From positions 124,001 to 188,000 of the forward strand of contig NZ_BAGF01000017.1 in assembly GCF_000308755.1 (NCBI RefSeq): a stretch of DNA of 64,000 bases, in the 5' to 3' direction. The notes under the pieces are model-generated. The model saw only the letters and a list, made by a program, of their open reading frames with translations. It made no database searches and was not told the origin of the DNA. The position numbers and the translations under genes are program-made. Positions 32,898-42,453 of the stretch are shown piece by piece; positions within the stretch are counted from its first letter, which is position 1, and the number at the start of each line of letters is the position of its first letter. Source of the DNA: Nocardia pneumoniae NBRC 100136. GTDB lineage: Bacteria > Actinomycetota > Actinomycetes > Mycobacteriales > Mycobacteriaceae.

Positions 32898-35381
32898 ATG
32901 TCTTCACCGGGGGCGCAGACCATCACCGTGCGCCATGATGGAAACGAACGAGTATTCGATTCGAGCCAGCAGGTCACCATGGGCCGCGCGCCGGAAGTGA
33001 CGCTGTTCGTCGACAGCCCGCTCGTCTCCCGCGTGCACGCGACGCTGTCCTGGCAGGGCAGTGCCTGGGTGTTGACCGACAACAGGAGCACCAACGGCGT
33101 GTTCGTCGACGCCAGGAGGGTGACGCAGCCGGTGTCGATCGACCGGCCGACCCAGGTCCGGCTGGGTGACGCGATCAGCGGCCCGCTGCTACACCTGCTG
33201 CCCGCCAACCCGCAACCACCGCAACGGCCTTCGATGCGTCCGCCGCAACCGGTGCCGACGCCGGGACCGCCGCCGCAGGTTCGGCCACTCGCGCAACAGT
33301 TTCAGCGCCCGCACTATCCGCCGCCGCAGGACGCGCCCGCGCCCGTGCTGAACGTCAACATGACGACCAGGGCCGACACGTCGAACATGCCGCCGGTCCG
33401 GGCCAGGGCCGCCACGGCGCCGGTCGCCCGCGCGGACCGGATTCCCCCGACCGGTCTCGGCATCGGCCGCACCACCGACAACCAGATCGTCGTCAACGAT
33501 CCGCTGGCCTCCCGCAAGCACGCCCGCCTCGTCGCCTCCGCCGAGGGACTGACCATCGAGGACCTCGGTTCGGCGAACGGCACGTTCGTCAACGGGCACC
33601 GGCAGCAGCGGGCGGTGCTGCGCGAACGCGACATCATCACCATCGGCAACGTCGACTTCGTCGTCCAGCAGGGCGCCCTGGTGCACCGGCAGAAGCCGGT
33701 CGCCGAGCAGGGACTGGCGGTGCACGGTGTCGGATTCACCGTCGAGGGCAACAAGCAACTGCTGGTCGACGTGAACATGTCGGCCAGCCGCGGGACGCTG
33801 ACCGCGCTGATCGGTCCGTCCGGCGCGGGCAAGTCGACGCTGTCGCGGCTGATCGCGGGCACCACCCGGCCGTCGGGCGGCGTGGTCACCTTCGAGGGCC
33901 GCGACCTGCACGCCGAGTACGAGGCGCTGCGCTCCCGCATCGGCATGGTGCCGCAGGACGACGTGCTGCACCGCCAGCTCACCGTGCGCCAGGCGCTCGG
34001 TTTCGCGGCCGAGCTGCGGCTGCCCCGCGACAACAGCAAGGAAGACCGGCAGAAGGTGATCGACGGGGTGCTGCAAGAGCTTTCGCTCACCGAGCACGCC
34101 GACACCAGGGTCGACCGGCTCTCCGGCGGTCAGCGCAAACGCGCCTCGGTGGCGCTGGAGCTGCTGACCGGTCCGTCGCTGCTCATCCTGGACGAACCCA
34201 CGTCGGGCCTGGACCCGGCGCTGGACCGGCAGGTCATGGTGATGCTGCGCGAGCTCGCCGACGCGGGCCGCGTGGTGATCGTGGTGACCCACTCGGTGGC
34301 GCACCTGGACATGTGCGATCAGGTGCTGCTGCTCGCGCCCGGCGGCAAGACCGCCTACTGCGGCAACCCCGCCGGTGTCGGCGCGGCGCTCGGCACCAGC
34401 GATTGGGCGGAGATCTTCGCCAATGTGGCGGCCAATCCGGATCAGGCGTTCGCGGCCTACCGCTCCCGGCAGGCGTTCGCGCCGCCGCCCCCTCCGCCAC
34501 CGCAGCCGTACGGACCCGCGGGCAGTCCACCGCAGTCCAGTCGCGGCAAACAGTTCTCGACCCTGGCGCGCAGGCAGATCCGGCTGATCCTGGCCGACCG
34601 CGGCTACCTGGCGTTCCTGGTCGCCCTGCCGTTCATCCTCGGCCCGCTGGCGTTGGTGGTGCCAGGCAAGAACGGCTTCCAGCGTGGCGCGCTGAAGGCG
34701 CTGCCCGACGGCACGTTCGTGCCCGAAGGCGGCGGCGAGAGCCAGCAGTTGCTGGTGGTGCTGATTCTCAGCGCCTGCTTGATGGGCTCCGCGCTCACCG
34801 TCCGCGACTTGGTCGGCGAACGGACCATCTTCCAGCGGGAACGCGCGGTCGGACTGCTTCCTTCGGCGTATCTGATGGCGAAGATCGCCGTGTTCAGCTT
34901 CACCGCGCTGCTGCAGTCGGCGGTGCTGGTCGGCATCGTGCTCGCGGGCAAGAAGCGGCCGGGCGAGGGCACGGTGCTGGCACTCGGCAGCGCGGAGCTG
35001 TACATCGACATCGCGCTGACCGCGGTGTGCTGCGTGGTCGTCGGCCTGCTGCTCTCGTCGCTGGCGAAGTCGAACGAGCAGGTGATGCCGCTGCTGGTGG
35101 TGGCCGTCATGTGCCAGTTCGTCATGGCGGGCGGTCTGATCCCGGTCACCGGCCGGGTGGTGCTCGAGCAGGTGTCCTGGTTGTTCCCGGCCCGCTGGGG
35201 TTACGCCGCGGGCGCGTCGACGGTGAACATCCGCGAGTTGTTCCTCAGCGCGCAGCCCGACACGCTCTGGCAGCACAAGCCGGAGATCTGGGCGCTGGAC
35301 ATCGGCGTGCTGCTGTTGATCACCCTGGTGCTCGCGATCGTCACGTGGCGCCGGTTGCGACTGAAGAAGTCGGCGGCGTGA
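32898..35381 (+). CDS. FHA-ABC transporter (Rv1747-like)
   Basis: The 827-residue product combines two FHA domains, an ABC ATPase and a membrane domain in one chain, as in M. tuberculosis Rv1747. The first FHA domain (about 8-95) has MGRAPEVT, SPLVSRVHATL and NRSTNGV; the second (about 190-265) has GIGRTTDNQ, ASRKHARL and GSANGTF. Between them is a Pro/Gln-rich linker. The ATPase has Walker A GPSGAGKS (306-313), signature LSGGQRKR and Walker B LLILDEP. Six hydrophobic segments follow from about residue 570. Rv1747 is phosphorylated by PknF and linked to cell-envelope glycolipid export; the same is inferred here, with the kinase at 24447 as a candidate partner. Confidence 0.92.
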   Translation: MSSPGAQTITVRHDGNERVFDSSQQVTMGRAPEVTLFVDSPLVSRVHATLSWQGSAWVLTDNRSTNGVFVDARRVTQPVSIDRPTQVRLGDAISGPLLHLLPANPQPPQRPSMRPPQPVPTPGPPPQVRPLAQQFQRPHYPPPQDAPAPVLNVNMTTRADTSNMPPVRARAATAPVARADRIPPTGLGIGRTTDNQIVVNDPLASRKHARLVASAEGLTIEDLGSANGTFVNGHRQQRAVLRERDIITIGNVDFVVQQGALVHRQKPVAEQGLAVHGVGFTVEGNKQLLVDVNMSASRGTLTALIGPSGAGKSTLSRLIAGTTRPSGGVVTFEGRDLHAEYEALRSRIGMVPQDDVLHRQLTVRQALGFAAELRLPRDNSKEDRQKVIDGVLQELSLTEHADTRVDRLSGGQRKRASVALELLTGPSLLILDEPTSGLDPALDRQVMVMLRELADAGRVVIVVTHSVAHLDMCDQVLLLAPGGKTAYCGNPAGVGAALGTSDWAEIFANVAANPDQAFAAYRSRQAFAPPPPPPPQPYGPAGSPPQSSRGKQFSTLARRQIRLILADRGYLAFLVALPFILGPLALVVPGKNGFQRGALKALPDGTFVPEGGGESQQLLVVLILSACLMGSALTVRDLVGERTIFQRERAVGLLPSAYLMAKIAVFSFTALLQSAVLVGIVLAGKKRPGEGTVLALGSAELYIDIALTAVCCVVVGLLLSSLAKSNEQVMPLLVVAVMCQFVMAGGLIPVTGRVVLEQVSWLFPARWGYAAGASTVNIRELFLSAQPDTLWQHKPEIWALDIGVLLLITLVLAIVTWRRLRLKKSAA

Positions 35382-35481
35382 GGCCTTCCGCACGGCTCGC
35401 GGTCGCGCCCGCGCGGGAAAACGGCGACGACCGGGGGCGGGCCGCAACGGCGAGCATCTCGGCCGCGAACCGGGCAGACTA

Positions 35482-37218
35482 ATGCCTGTGACGGTGCGAG
35501 TAGGGGCAGTGCATCTCGGCTGGGATGTGGTGTCCGTTGCGGCGGGCGGCGGTGGCGTTCCGATCCGCCCGGTGCAGGTGGAGGGTGTGTGGACGCCGCC
35601 GGCGTATTTGCTTGCGGATTCGTCGGGCCGGCTGCATACGCCGGGTGTGGAGCGCAACCGGCCCGATCTGGGGATGGCGATCGCCGACGTGCGCGACATC
35701 CTGGGTTATCCGCAGATCGTGGTCGCGGGCGCGACGTGGCCCGCCGAGCTGGTGTTCCGCGCGCGGATGTACAACCCGCTCGCGGAGATCGGCAAACACT
35801 TGCGCGGCAAACCGGACCTGGTGGCGCTGCCCTTCCCGGACGGCTGGCCGGACGAGAAGGTCGAGATCTACGCCTCGATGGTGGAACAGCTCGACGTCAT
35901 CGTCGAGCCGCTGCCGGAGAGCGTGGCGCTGTCGGGTTACATCCGCGCGCTCGGGCTGGTGCGGCCGCCGGACCGGGCCAGGCCGAACGGCATCGGCGCG
36001 ACGGGCGTGTACTCCGACGGCCGCACCATGCTGGTGGTCGCGGTGCACGGCGACGACGAGCAGCCCACCGAGTCGGTCGAGGTCCCGGTCGACGCGGAGG
36101 CCATGCGCGATGCCCGGTCGGCGGACAACGTCGTGATCGAGGCGATGGCGGCCGCCCGCTCGATCGGCGCGGACACCTCCACGGTCCTGCTGTCGGGCAA
36201 CGTGCGTTTCAACGACGCGTTGCGCCTGGCTTTCCAGAACCATCTCGGGCACCGCTTGCACGTGGCCGACCATCCCATGCACGCGCTGGTGCTCGGCGCC
36301 GTCCATCTGCTGGTGAGCGACACCGAGGCCGCCGAACCGGAGCCGCCGGGCCGACCCGTCGCCGAACCCGCTCCCGTCCCGCAGCGTCCGGCGGACCCCC
36401 GCCAGCAGGCCGAATACGCCCAGCGGCAGGCGGAGGCCATGCCACGGCCGGAGACGCAGCAGCAACCGGCCCCCGGCCAGCACGGTCCTGGGCAGGGGTC
36501 GTCCCGGCCGGTGCCGGGCGTCCAATACGGTCCGGGATATCCCACCCAGCCCGACGAGGCGCCGCGCGGTCTCCCGCCGAACCTCGCCGAACTCGGCAGC
36601 CGGTTCACCCGGCCACCGAGCGCGCCGGACGATCAGCGCGGCAGCGCGCCCGGACGTCCGCAGGGCGAGTTCGCCGGGCCGCCGCCCGGTGGCCCGGTGC
36701 CGCCGCTCGGGCCGCGGCCGCCGTATCAGGGAGCCCCTGATCAGCAGGGCGCGCAGCAGCCGTACCACGGCGCGCAGGAGCAACCGGGCCACGGTTCGTG
36801 GCAGCCATCCGACGCCGATGACGCCGAGGAGCAGCGCCGCAAGGGCAAGATCTGGAACAAGATGAAGGGCAATCTGTTCGGCGCCAACACCGTCGTCGGT
36901 GCGGTGGCGCTGGCCGTGGTCGCGCTTCCGGCCGGGACGGATCAGGCCGAGCTGACCGCGCGCCCGGCAGGTTTCGACGCGGGCTCGGTCACCCGCCTGG
37001 ACGAGGTGGCGGCGCGGGGCGAGGCGGAGCCGATCGCATGCCCGCTCACGCCCTACGCCATCAACCAGCCGAAGCCGGGGATCGCCACCACCAAGGGCAA
37101 CCTGTCCGAAGACCACGGCGGCGACCCGGACTGCGGGCGGCCGGGCATCGATACCCTGCGCTACCTGGTCCCGGGGCCGCCCGGCGCCATCGACCTCGGC
37201 CCGCCGATCGAGATCTGA
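35482..37218 (+). CDS. Actin-fold-like protein with Pro/Gln-rich middle, unknown function
   Basis: The 578-residue product is not a family I can name. Residues 1-270 alternate strands and helices in the order [61 protein letters not shown], then [19 protein letters not shown]. That order resembles the degenerate actin/Hsp70 fold seen in the N-terminal half of the Rv3446c-type protein at 21618. A long Pro/Gln/Gly-rich segment spans about residues 280-450. The C-terminal part has a hydrophobic run ([17 protein letters not shown]) and a tail with two cysteines (IACPLTP and DPDCGRPG). The ATG at 35482 or a GTG at 35488 may start it. It directly precedes rplM. Confidence 0.6.
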   Translation: MPVTVRVGAVHLGWDVVSVAAGGGGVPIRPVQVEGVWTPPAYLLADSSGRLHTPGVERNRPDLGMAIADVRDILGYPQIVVAGATWPAELVFRARMYNPLAEIGKHLRGKPDLVALPFPDGWPDEKVEIYASMVEQLDVIVEPLPESVALSGYIRALGLVRPPDRARPNGIGATGVYSDGRTMLVVAVHGDDEQPTESVEVPVDAEAMRDARSADNVVIEAMAAARSIGADTSTVLLSGNVRFNDALRLAFQNHLGHRLHVADHPMHALVLGAVHLLVSDTEAAEPEPPGRPVAEPAPVPQRPADPRQQAEYAQRQAEAMPRPETQQQPAPGQHGPGQGSSRPVPGVQYGPGYPTQPDEAPRGLPPNLAELGSRFTRPPSAPDDQRGSAPGRPQGEFAGPPPGGPVPPLGPRPPYQGAPDQQGAQQPYHGAQEQPGHGSWQPSDADDAEEQRRKGKIWNKMKGNLFGANTVVGAVALAVVALPAGTDQAELTARPAGFDAGSVTRLDEVAARGEAEPIACPLTPYAINQPKPGIATTKGNLSEDHGGDPDCGRPGIDTLRYLVPGPPGAIDLGPPIEI

Positions 37219-37396
37219 CGCGATTTCTTTCCGGCGCTACCCCGCTGGTATCGTGGCCCGTTGGTGTGTGGAACGCCCGGCCGATCTCCTGATGAATCGT
37301 GCCGGTCGTCCGCCGAGTCCCGGGTCTCCACCGGCCGCCGGGATCACCTCGACCACACGCCGGGCTGGCAACACCGACGACAGACAGGGAAGCACT

Positions 37397-37840
37397 GTGC
37401 CTACGTACAGCCCCAAGGCGGGTGACGTGACCCGTCAGTGGTACGTCATCGACGCCACTGACGTAGTGCTCGGCCGTCTCGCCGTCCAGGCAGCGAATCT
37501 GCTGCGTGGCAAGACGAAGCCGACCTACGCTCCGAACGTCGATGGTGGCGATTTCGTCATCATCATCAACGCCGACAAGGTCGCCATCAGCGGCAACAAG
37601 CGGCAGGACAAGCTGATCCACCACCACTCCGGGCACCCGGGCGGCCTCAAGTCGCGGACCGTCGGTCAGGTGTTGGAGACCCGGCCCGATCGGCTCGTCG
37701 AGAAGGCCGTCAAGGGCATGATCCCGAAGAACAAGCTCGGCAACGCGATCGCGAGCAAGCTGAAGGTCTACGCGGGCCCGACGCATCCGCACGCCGCCCA
37801 GCAGCCCATTCCGTTCGAGATCAAGCAGGTGGCCCAGTGA
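37397..37840 (+). CDS. rplM: 50S ribosomal protein L13
   Basis: L13 is an early-assembly protein of the large ribosomal subunit. The 147-residue product matches the family along its length: [18 protein letters not shown] at the start, [32 protein letters not shown], and [14 protein letters not shown]. The GTG start is preceded by GGGAAGC and begins the usual actinobacterial MPTYSPK form. A frame open upstream to 37253 is not part of the protein. It overlaps rpsI by four bases, the universal L13-S9 operon arrangement. The Nocardia order ESX-4, rplM, rpsI, glmM is the same as in M. tuberculosis with an insertion before rplM. Confidence 0.97.
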   Translation: MPTYSPKAGDVTRQWYVIDATDVVLGRLAVQAANLLRGKTKPTYAPNVDGGDFVIIINADKVAISGNKRQDKLIHHHSGHPGGLKSRTVGQVLETRPDRLVEKAVKGMIPKNKLGNAIASKLKVYAGPTHPHAAQQPIPFEIKQVAQ

Positions 37841-38343
37841 CCGCTCCCGAGGAATTCAACGAGGACTACGCCGAGGAGTTCGACGCCGAGGCCGTCGAGG
37901 ACGGCGCGGGCTACGAGGAGACCGAGGTCTCGCCGTCGTACTCGCCGGTCGTGATCGACCGCCCGGTGCAGACCGTCGGCCGCCGCAAGGAGGCCGTCGT
38001 CCGCGTGCGCCTGCTGCCCGGCACCGGCAACTTCGTGCTCAACGGCCGCACCATCGAGGACTACTTCCCGAACAAGGTGCACCAGCAGCTGGTCAAGTCG
38101 CCGCTGGTGACCGTCGAGCGCACCGAGTCCTTCGACGTGCACGCCCGCCTGGTCGGCGGCGGCCCGTCCGGCCAGGCAGGCGCCCTGCGGCTGGCCATCG
38201 CCCGCGCGTTGATCGAGGTCACCCCGGAGGATCGTCCCGCCCTGAAGCGGGCCGGCTTCCTGACCCGTGACCCGCGCGCCACCGAGCGCAAGAAGTACGG
38301 CCTGAAGAAGGCGCGCAAGGCGCCGCAGTACTCGAAGCGCTGA
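37837..38343 (+). CDS. rpsI: 30S ribosomal protein S9
   Basis: S9 sits in the head of the small subunit with its C-terminus reaching the P-site tRNA. The 168-residue product has an acidic actinobacterial extension of about 40 residues, then the family core [48 protein letters not shown], and the C-terminal basic tail ending APQYSKR. The Lys/Arg-rich tail with a final Arg is the tRNA-contacting end. It starts at a GTG inside the rplM stop. A strong hairpin at 38359 follows the stop and probably ends the operon transcript. Confidence 0.97.
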   Translation: MTAPEEFNEDYAEEFDAEAVEDGAGYEETEVSPSYSPVVIDRPVQTVGRRKEAVVRVRLLPGTGNFVLNGRTIEDYFPNKVHQQLVKSPLVTVERTESFDVHARLVGGGPSGQAGALRLAIARALIEVTPEDRPALKRAGFLTRDPRATERKKYGLKKARKAPQYSKR

Positions 38344-38358
38344 TTTCGGCAGCGTCGA

Positions 38359-38397
38359 CCACGGCATCCGGCGCCCCCGCGGCACCGGATGCCGTGG
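38359..38397. terminator. Terminator-like hairpin after rpsI
   Basis: A perfect 13-base inverted repeat (CCACGGCATCCGG with its complement, 13-base loop) begins 15 bases past the rpsI stop. There is no following T-run, which is common for actinobacterial terminators. Confidence 0.7.
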
Positions 38398-38475
38398 ACG
38401 TGGACAGAAAGCGAAGCCCGCGCAACCGGTCGAGGGCGCCGCTTTCGCCGCGTCCATACGGTACGGTCGACGCGG

Positions 38476-38529
38476 CAGCTGTACGAGAGCAGGCTCCCAG
38501 CGAACAGCTGGTCGCCTGCTCTCGTGCTG
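38476..38529. other. Long hairpin in the leader upstream of glmM
   Basis: CAGC-ACGAGAGCAGGC on the left (with a 3-base bulge) pairs with GCCTGCTCTCGTGCTG on the right, giving a 16-base-pair stem about 100 bases before the glmM start. It is distinct from the rpsI terminator and could be a glmM leader element. Confidence 0.6.
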
Positions 38530-38628
38530 TATGAACTCGCGGTGTTCGCGGTGCCCCACGTGGTGACACAATTTGCCGTCTCCCGGGCCGTCGCTCGCAT
38601 CGCGGATCCACCGATGTAGGGGCGAGGA

Positions 38629-40005
38629 ATGGGACGTTTGTTCGGCACCGACGGAGTCCGCGGGCTTGCCAACGAGTCGCTGAGTCCGGAGCTCGCGCTG
38701 CGCGTTTCCGGCGCGGCCGCGCAGATCCTCAGTCGCGGCAAGAATCGCGCGCTCGCGGTGGTCGGACGCGACCCGCGGGCCAGCGGCGAGATGCTGGAGG
38801 CCGCCGTGACGGCGGGGCTGACCGCGGCGGGGGTGGACGTGCTCTCGGTGGGGGTGTTGCCGACCCCGGCCGTCGCCTACCTCACCGGTTTGTACGACGC
38901 GTGTCTGGGCGTGATGATCTCCGCCTCGCACAACCCCATGCCCGACAACGGGATCAAGATCTTCGCCGCTGGCGGGCACAAACTCGACGACGCGATCGAG
39001 GACCGGATCGAGGCGCTGATCGCCGCGGACACCCCGTTCCGCCCGACCGGCGCGGGCATCGGCCGAGTCCGCAACGCGGCGGGCGCACGCGATCAGGGCC
39101 TGGTCATCCCGGACCAATACAGCCTCGCGGGCACCCATGAGCGCTACGTCGAGCACCTGGTGGAAGCGACCGGACAGGATTTGTCCGGACTGACCGTCGT
39201 GGTCGACTGCGCGCACGGCGCCGCCGCGGAGGTCGGACCCGCCGCCTATCGCGAGGCGGGCGCGACCGTCATCGCCATCAACGCCGAGCCCGATGGGCTG
39301 AACATCAACGACGGCTGCGGCTCCACCCATCTCGACCAGGTCCGGGCCGCGGTGCTGGAGCACGGCGCCGATCTGGGTCTCGCACACGACGGCGACGCCG
39401 ACCGCTGCCTGGCCGTCGACGCCGACGGCGCCGTCGTCGACGGCGACGCCATTCTGGCGATTCTGGCCCTGGCCATGCACGAGGCGGGGGAACTGGCCCA
39501 CGACACCCTCGTCGCCACGGTGATGAGCAACCTGGGCCTGCACATCGCCATGCGGGCGGCCGGAATCACCGTGCGCACCACCGCCGTCGGCGACCGCTAC
39601 GTGCTGGAGGAGTTGCGGCGCGGCGGGTTCACCCTCGGCGGCGAGCAGTCGGGACACGTGGTCTTCCCGCGCTACGGCACCACCGGCGACGGCATCCTGA
39701 CCGGCTTGCGCCTGATGGCCCGGATGGCGCGGACCGGGCGCACCCTGGCCGATCTGGCGAGCGTGCTGCACACCGTGCCGCAGGTCCTGGTGAACGTGCC
39801 GGTGGGCGACAAATCGCTGGTCGCGCGCGCACCCGAGGTGCGGGCGGCGGTGCAGGAGGCGGAGCGGTTGCTCGGCGACTCCGGCCGAGTCCTATTGCGT
39901 CCCAGCGGCACCGAGGAACTCGTGCGGGTCATGGTGGAGGCCACCGACCTGGCGCAGGCGCGGCAGCTGGCGGACGATCTCGCCAAGCGCGTCGCGGCTG
40001 TGTAG
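38629..40005 (+). CDS. glmM: Phosphoglucosamine mutase
   Basis: GlmM converts glucosamine-6-phosphate to glucosamine-1-phosphate for UDP-GlcNAc and hence peptidoglycan. The 458-residue product carries the family's landmarks: start [15 protein letters not shown], active-site phosphoserine S100 in [14 protein letters not shown], metal loop D254-G-D-A-D258-R, sugar-binding GGEQSGH, and phosphate-binding [12 protein letters not shown] near the end. The start is fixed by AGGGGCGAGG just upstream. GlmS, which makes its substrate, is encoded 6.5 kb downstream at 46488. Large hairpins flank the gene on both sides. Confidence 0.97.
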   Translation: MGRLFGTDGVRGLANESLSPELALRVSGAAAQILSRGKNRALAVVGRDPRASGEMLEAAVTAGLTAAGVDVLSVGVLPTPAVAYLTGLYDACLGVMISASHNPMPDNGIKIFAAGGHKLDDAIEDRIEALIAADTPFRPTGAGIGRVRNAAGARDQGLVIPDQYSLAGTHERYVEHLVEATGQDLSGLTVVVDCAHGAAAEVGPAAYREAGATVIAINAEPDGLNINDGCGSTHLDQVRAAVLEHGADLGLAHDGDADRCLAVDADGAVVDGDAILAILALAMHEAGELAHDTLVATVMSNLGLHIAMRAAGITVRTTAVGDRYVLEELRRGGFTLGGEQSGHVVFPRYGTTGDGILTGLRLMARMARTGRTLADLASVLHTVPQVLVNVPVGDKSLVARAPEVRAAVQEAERLLGDSGRVLLRPSGTEELVRVMVEATDLAQARQLADDLAKRVAAV

Positions 40006-40010
40006 TTTTG

Positions 40011-40029
40011 GCAGCGCCTGTGGCGCTGC
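40011..40029 (+). terminator. Hairpin directly after glmM
   Basis: GCAGCGCC and its complement form a perfect 8-base stem with a TGT loop, six bases past the glmM stop. It probably ends the glmM transcript. Confidence 0.6.
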
Positions 40030-40031
40030 GT

Positions 40032-40126
40032 GTTCGCGGCCCCTCTGTGGCTCGCGTCCGAGCGACCGCCGCTGGCGACTTCGTCGCGGACGCGGCGGCC
40101 GCTCGGACGCGAGCCGGGCCGCGAAC
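40032..40126. other. 95-base extended hairpin between glmM and the ABC-F gene
   Basis: The arms GTTCGCGGCCC plus GGCTCGCGTCCGAGCG (40032-40064, with a 6-base bulge) pair with CGCTCGGACGCGAGCC plus GGGCCGCGAAC (40100-40126). Inside, CCGCCGC pairs with GCGGCGG and GCGAC with GTCGC. The whole folds into one long rod in convergent intergenic DNA. No gene or family of elements explains it. Confidence 0.75.
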
Positions 40127-40301
40127 GGGCAATGCTCGGTCTCGCTGCGCTCGAAAACGGGAGTTGGGCCGACGTGGCCGCGTTCTGCGGAGAGAAGCGG
40201 CGTTGATTGCCCGCCTTCTATGTCCGCCGTCTTCTGCTGGAGGTTCCGGAGCCGTGCCGCATTTTTGCGCGGCGTATCTTGGTTCTCGGCACTAGACGCG
40301 A

Positions 40302-41957
40302 TCAGATCCTTTCGGTGAGGACGCCCGCGCTCATGTGCCAGCGGCGTGTCGCGCGGACGGTGTCGAGCATGCGGCGGTCGTGCGTGACGAGCAGCAGTGT
40401 GCCGGTGAAGGATTCGACGGCCTGCTCCAACTGTTCGATGGCGGGCAGGTCCAAGTGGTTGGTCGGCTCGTCCAGCACGAGCAGGTTGACGCCGCGGGCT
40501 TGCAGCAGCGCGAGGGCGGCGCGGGTGCGTTCGCCCGGCGAGAGCGTGTCGCAGGGACGCAGCACGTGCGTACCGCGCAGGCCGAATTTGGCCAACAGTG
40601 TGCGCAGCTCCGCTTCCGGCCGGTCCGGCAGTTCGGCGCCGAAGGTCTCGGCCAGTGCCGCGGTTCCGCGGAACAGTCCGCGCGCCTGATCGACCTCGCC
40701 GATCGCGACGCCGGACCCGAGGCTCGCGGTTCCGCCGTCCGGCTGGATCCGTCCCAGCAGCACGGCCAAGAGGGTGGACTTTCCGGAGCCGTTCGCCCCG
40801 GTGAGCACGATGCGGTCGGCCCAGTCGATCTGGGTGCTGATCGGGCCGAGCGTGAAATCGCCACGGGTGACGGTCGCTTCGGACAGGGTGGCGACCACCG
40901 AGCCACTGCGCGGGGCGGCGGCGATGCTCATCCGCAACTCCCACTCCTTGCGTGGCTCCTCCACCACCTCGAGCCGCTCGATGCGGCGCTGGGTCTGCCT
41001 GGCCTTGGCCGCTTGCTTCTCGGTGGCTTCGGCGCGCATCTTGCGGCCCGCCTTGTCCGAATCCAGCTTCCTGGGGTCGCGCGCCTTGCGGCGTGCGGTG
41101 CGGACGCCGTGTTCGAGCCAGTTGCGCTGCATCTGCGCGCGTGCTTCCAGGCCCGCCTTGGTGTCGGCGTACTCCTCGTAAGCCTCGCGCGCGTGCTGCC
41201 GAGCGATCTCCCGCTCCATCAAATACGCCTCGTAGCCGCCGTCGTACAGCCCGACCTGCTGCTGGGCCAGATCCAGCTCCACGACGCGATTCACCGTGCG
41301 CGCCAAGAACTCTCGATCGTGGCTGATCACCATCAGCGGAACCCGGACACCGGCGACGAACTGCTCCAAGCGCGCCAGGCCGTCCAGGTCCAGATCGTTG
41401 GTCGGCTCGTCCAGCAGCAGGATGTCGAAGCGGGACAGCAGGACCGAGGCCAGTCCGGCCCGCGCGGCCTGGCCGCCGGACAAGCCGGTCATCGGAGTGT
41501 CCAGGCCATTCGGGAGGCTGTCGGCGAGGCCGAGGTCGGCGGCCACCTCATGGGCACGCTGGTCCAGGTCGGCGCCACCGAGGGCGAGCCAGCGCTCCAG
41601 CGCGGGCGAGTACTCGTCGGGGCCGCCTTCGGCGAGGTGCTCGGCCGCCGCGTCCATCGCTTGCTGCGCCGCGGTGACTCCCGTTCGCCGGCCGAGGAAC
41701 TCGAGCACGGTCTCGCCGGGCACCCGCTGCGCCTCTTGGGCCAGATAGCCCACCGTCGCGTCCGGCGGACTGAGCGTGATGCTGCCCGTCGGCGTGTGCC
41801 GATCGGCGAGCATCCGCAGCAGCGTCGACTTGCCCGCGCCGTTCACGCCGACCAAGCCGATGACGTCACCCGGCGCCAGGGTCAGATCGAGGTCGGCGAA
41901 CAGCGTGCGCGCGCCGTGACCGGCCGACAGGCCGCGGGCATGCAGAGTGGTGCTCAC
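40302..41957 (-). CDS. ABC-F family ATPase
   Basis: ABC-F proteins have two ATPase domains and no membrane part, and act on ribosomes as translation factors or antibiotic-protection proteins. The 551-residue product has two Walker A motifs (GVNGAGKS and GANGSGKS), two signatures (GLSGGQAARAG and LSPGERTRAAL) and two Walker B motifs (ILLLDEPTNDLDL and LLVLDEPTNHLDL). An Arg/Lys-rich inter-domain helix pair (RTARRKARDPRKLDSD) is the P-site tRNA interaction motif region. The frame opens with a TTG at 41963; I use the GTG at 41957 (VSTTLHARGL), though no ribosome site is clear. Whether it gives drug resistance cannot be told. A few decayed bases and a long hairpin lie past its end. Confidence 0.92.
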   Translation of the reverse strand: MSTTLHARGLSAGHGARTLFADLDLTLAPGDVIGLVGVNGAGKSTLLRMLADRHTPTGSITLSPPDATVGYLAQEAQRVPGETVLEFLGRRTGVTAAQQAMDAAAEHLAEGGPDEYSPALERWLALGGADLDQRAHEVAADLGLADSLPNGLDTPMTGLSGGQAARAGLASVLLSRFDILLLDEPTNDLDLDGLARLEQFVAGVRVPLMVISHDREFLARTVNRVVELDLAQQQVGLYDGGYEAYLMEREIARQHAREAYEEYADTKAGLEARAQMQRNWLEHGVRTARRKARDPRKLDSDKAGRKMRAEATEKQAAKARQTQRRIERLEVVEEPRKEWELRMSIAAAPRSGSVVATLSEATVTRGDFTLGPISTQIDWADRIVLTGANGSGKSTLLAVLLGRIQPDGGTASLGSGVAIGEVDQARGLFRGTAALAETFGAELPDRPEAELRTLLAKFGLRGTHVLRPCDTLSPGERTRAALALLQARGVNLLVLDEPTNHLDLPAIEQLEQAVESFTGTLLLVTHDRRMLDTVRATRRWHMSAGVLTERI

Positions 41958-42103
41958 CAGCAAGAGTCTGCCGTGCTCGGGGTTGCACCCTGAGGTCGGC
42001 CCCGGGAGAAATCAGGGTTGGTATCGGTCGTCGTACCGATGCCACGGGGTGCGGAGGCGGGCACAGTGGAGGTCGTAGCGATCATCGCCAGAGAGGGAAC
42101 ACC

Positions 42104-42295
42104 ATGACCGCCCCCACCCGTCGTTTCGCCCGCTCCACCCGGGACAAGTGGATCGCAGGCGTCTGCGGCGGCATCGCCGAGTACCTCGGCTGGAACGCCA
42201 ACGTCGTCCGGCTGCTGTTCGTGGTTTCGTGCCTGCTGCCGGGGCCGCAGTTCGTCATCTACCTGGTGCTGTGGCTGCTGATGCCGAAGCAGTGA
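42104..42295 (+). CDS. PspC domain protein
   Basis: This 63-residue protein is a single PspC domain: RSTRDKWIAGVCGGIAEYLG at the start, then NANVVRLLFVVSCLLPGPQF and a second hydrophobic helix IYLVLWLLMPKQ. It is predicted to be a small inner-membrane protein, possibly part of a membrane-stress response. GAGAGGG precedes the ATG by about six bases. It stands alone after the ABC-F gene, with which it shares a divergent promoter region of 146 bases. A 22-base direct repeat begins at its stop codon. Confidence 0.9.
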   Translation: MTAPTRRFARSTRDKWIAGVCGGIAEYLGWNANVVRLLFVVSCLLPGPQFVIYLVLWLLMPKQ

Positions 42296-42352
42296 GCCGG
42301 AGGGCCGCGCCGGTGGATCGCGCGTCGTCTGTGAGCCGGAAGGCCGCGCCGG
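42292..42352. repeat. 22-base direct repeat, two copies
   Basis: GTGAGCCGGAGGGCCGCGCC-GG at 42292-42313 recurs with one change at 42331-42352, 17 bases apart. The first copy overlaps the PspC stop codon. Each unit is itself partly palindromic (GGCCGCGCC). The purpose is unknown. Confidence 0.7.
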
Positions 42353-42453
42353 ATGCGCGCACAGGGATGCGTCGAGCGCGCGCGGGTGTCAGGATGGAGC
42401 AATGCCGCTGGTGCGGCACCGCACCATCGCACGAGTCCCGCTGAGGAGTTGCA

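Noticed and set aside
33189..35699. 836-codon reverse frame under the FHA-ABC gene
   Set aside because: Antisense shadow rich in Arg, Gln and His; no start signals or domains.
40032..40126. Intrinsic terminator for glmM
   Set aside because: Too long, and a compact hairpin directly after the stop already fits that job; recorded as an unexplained structure.
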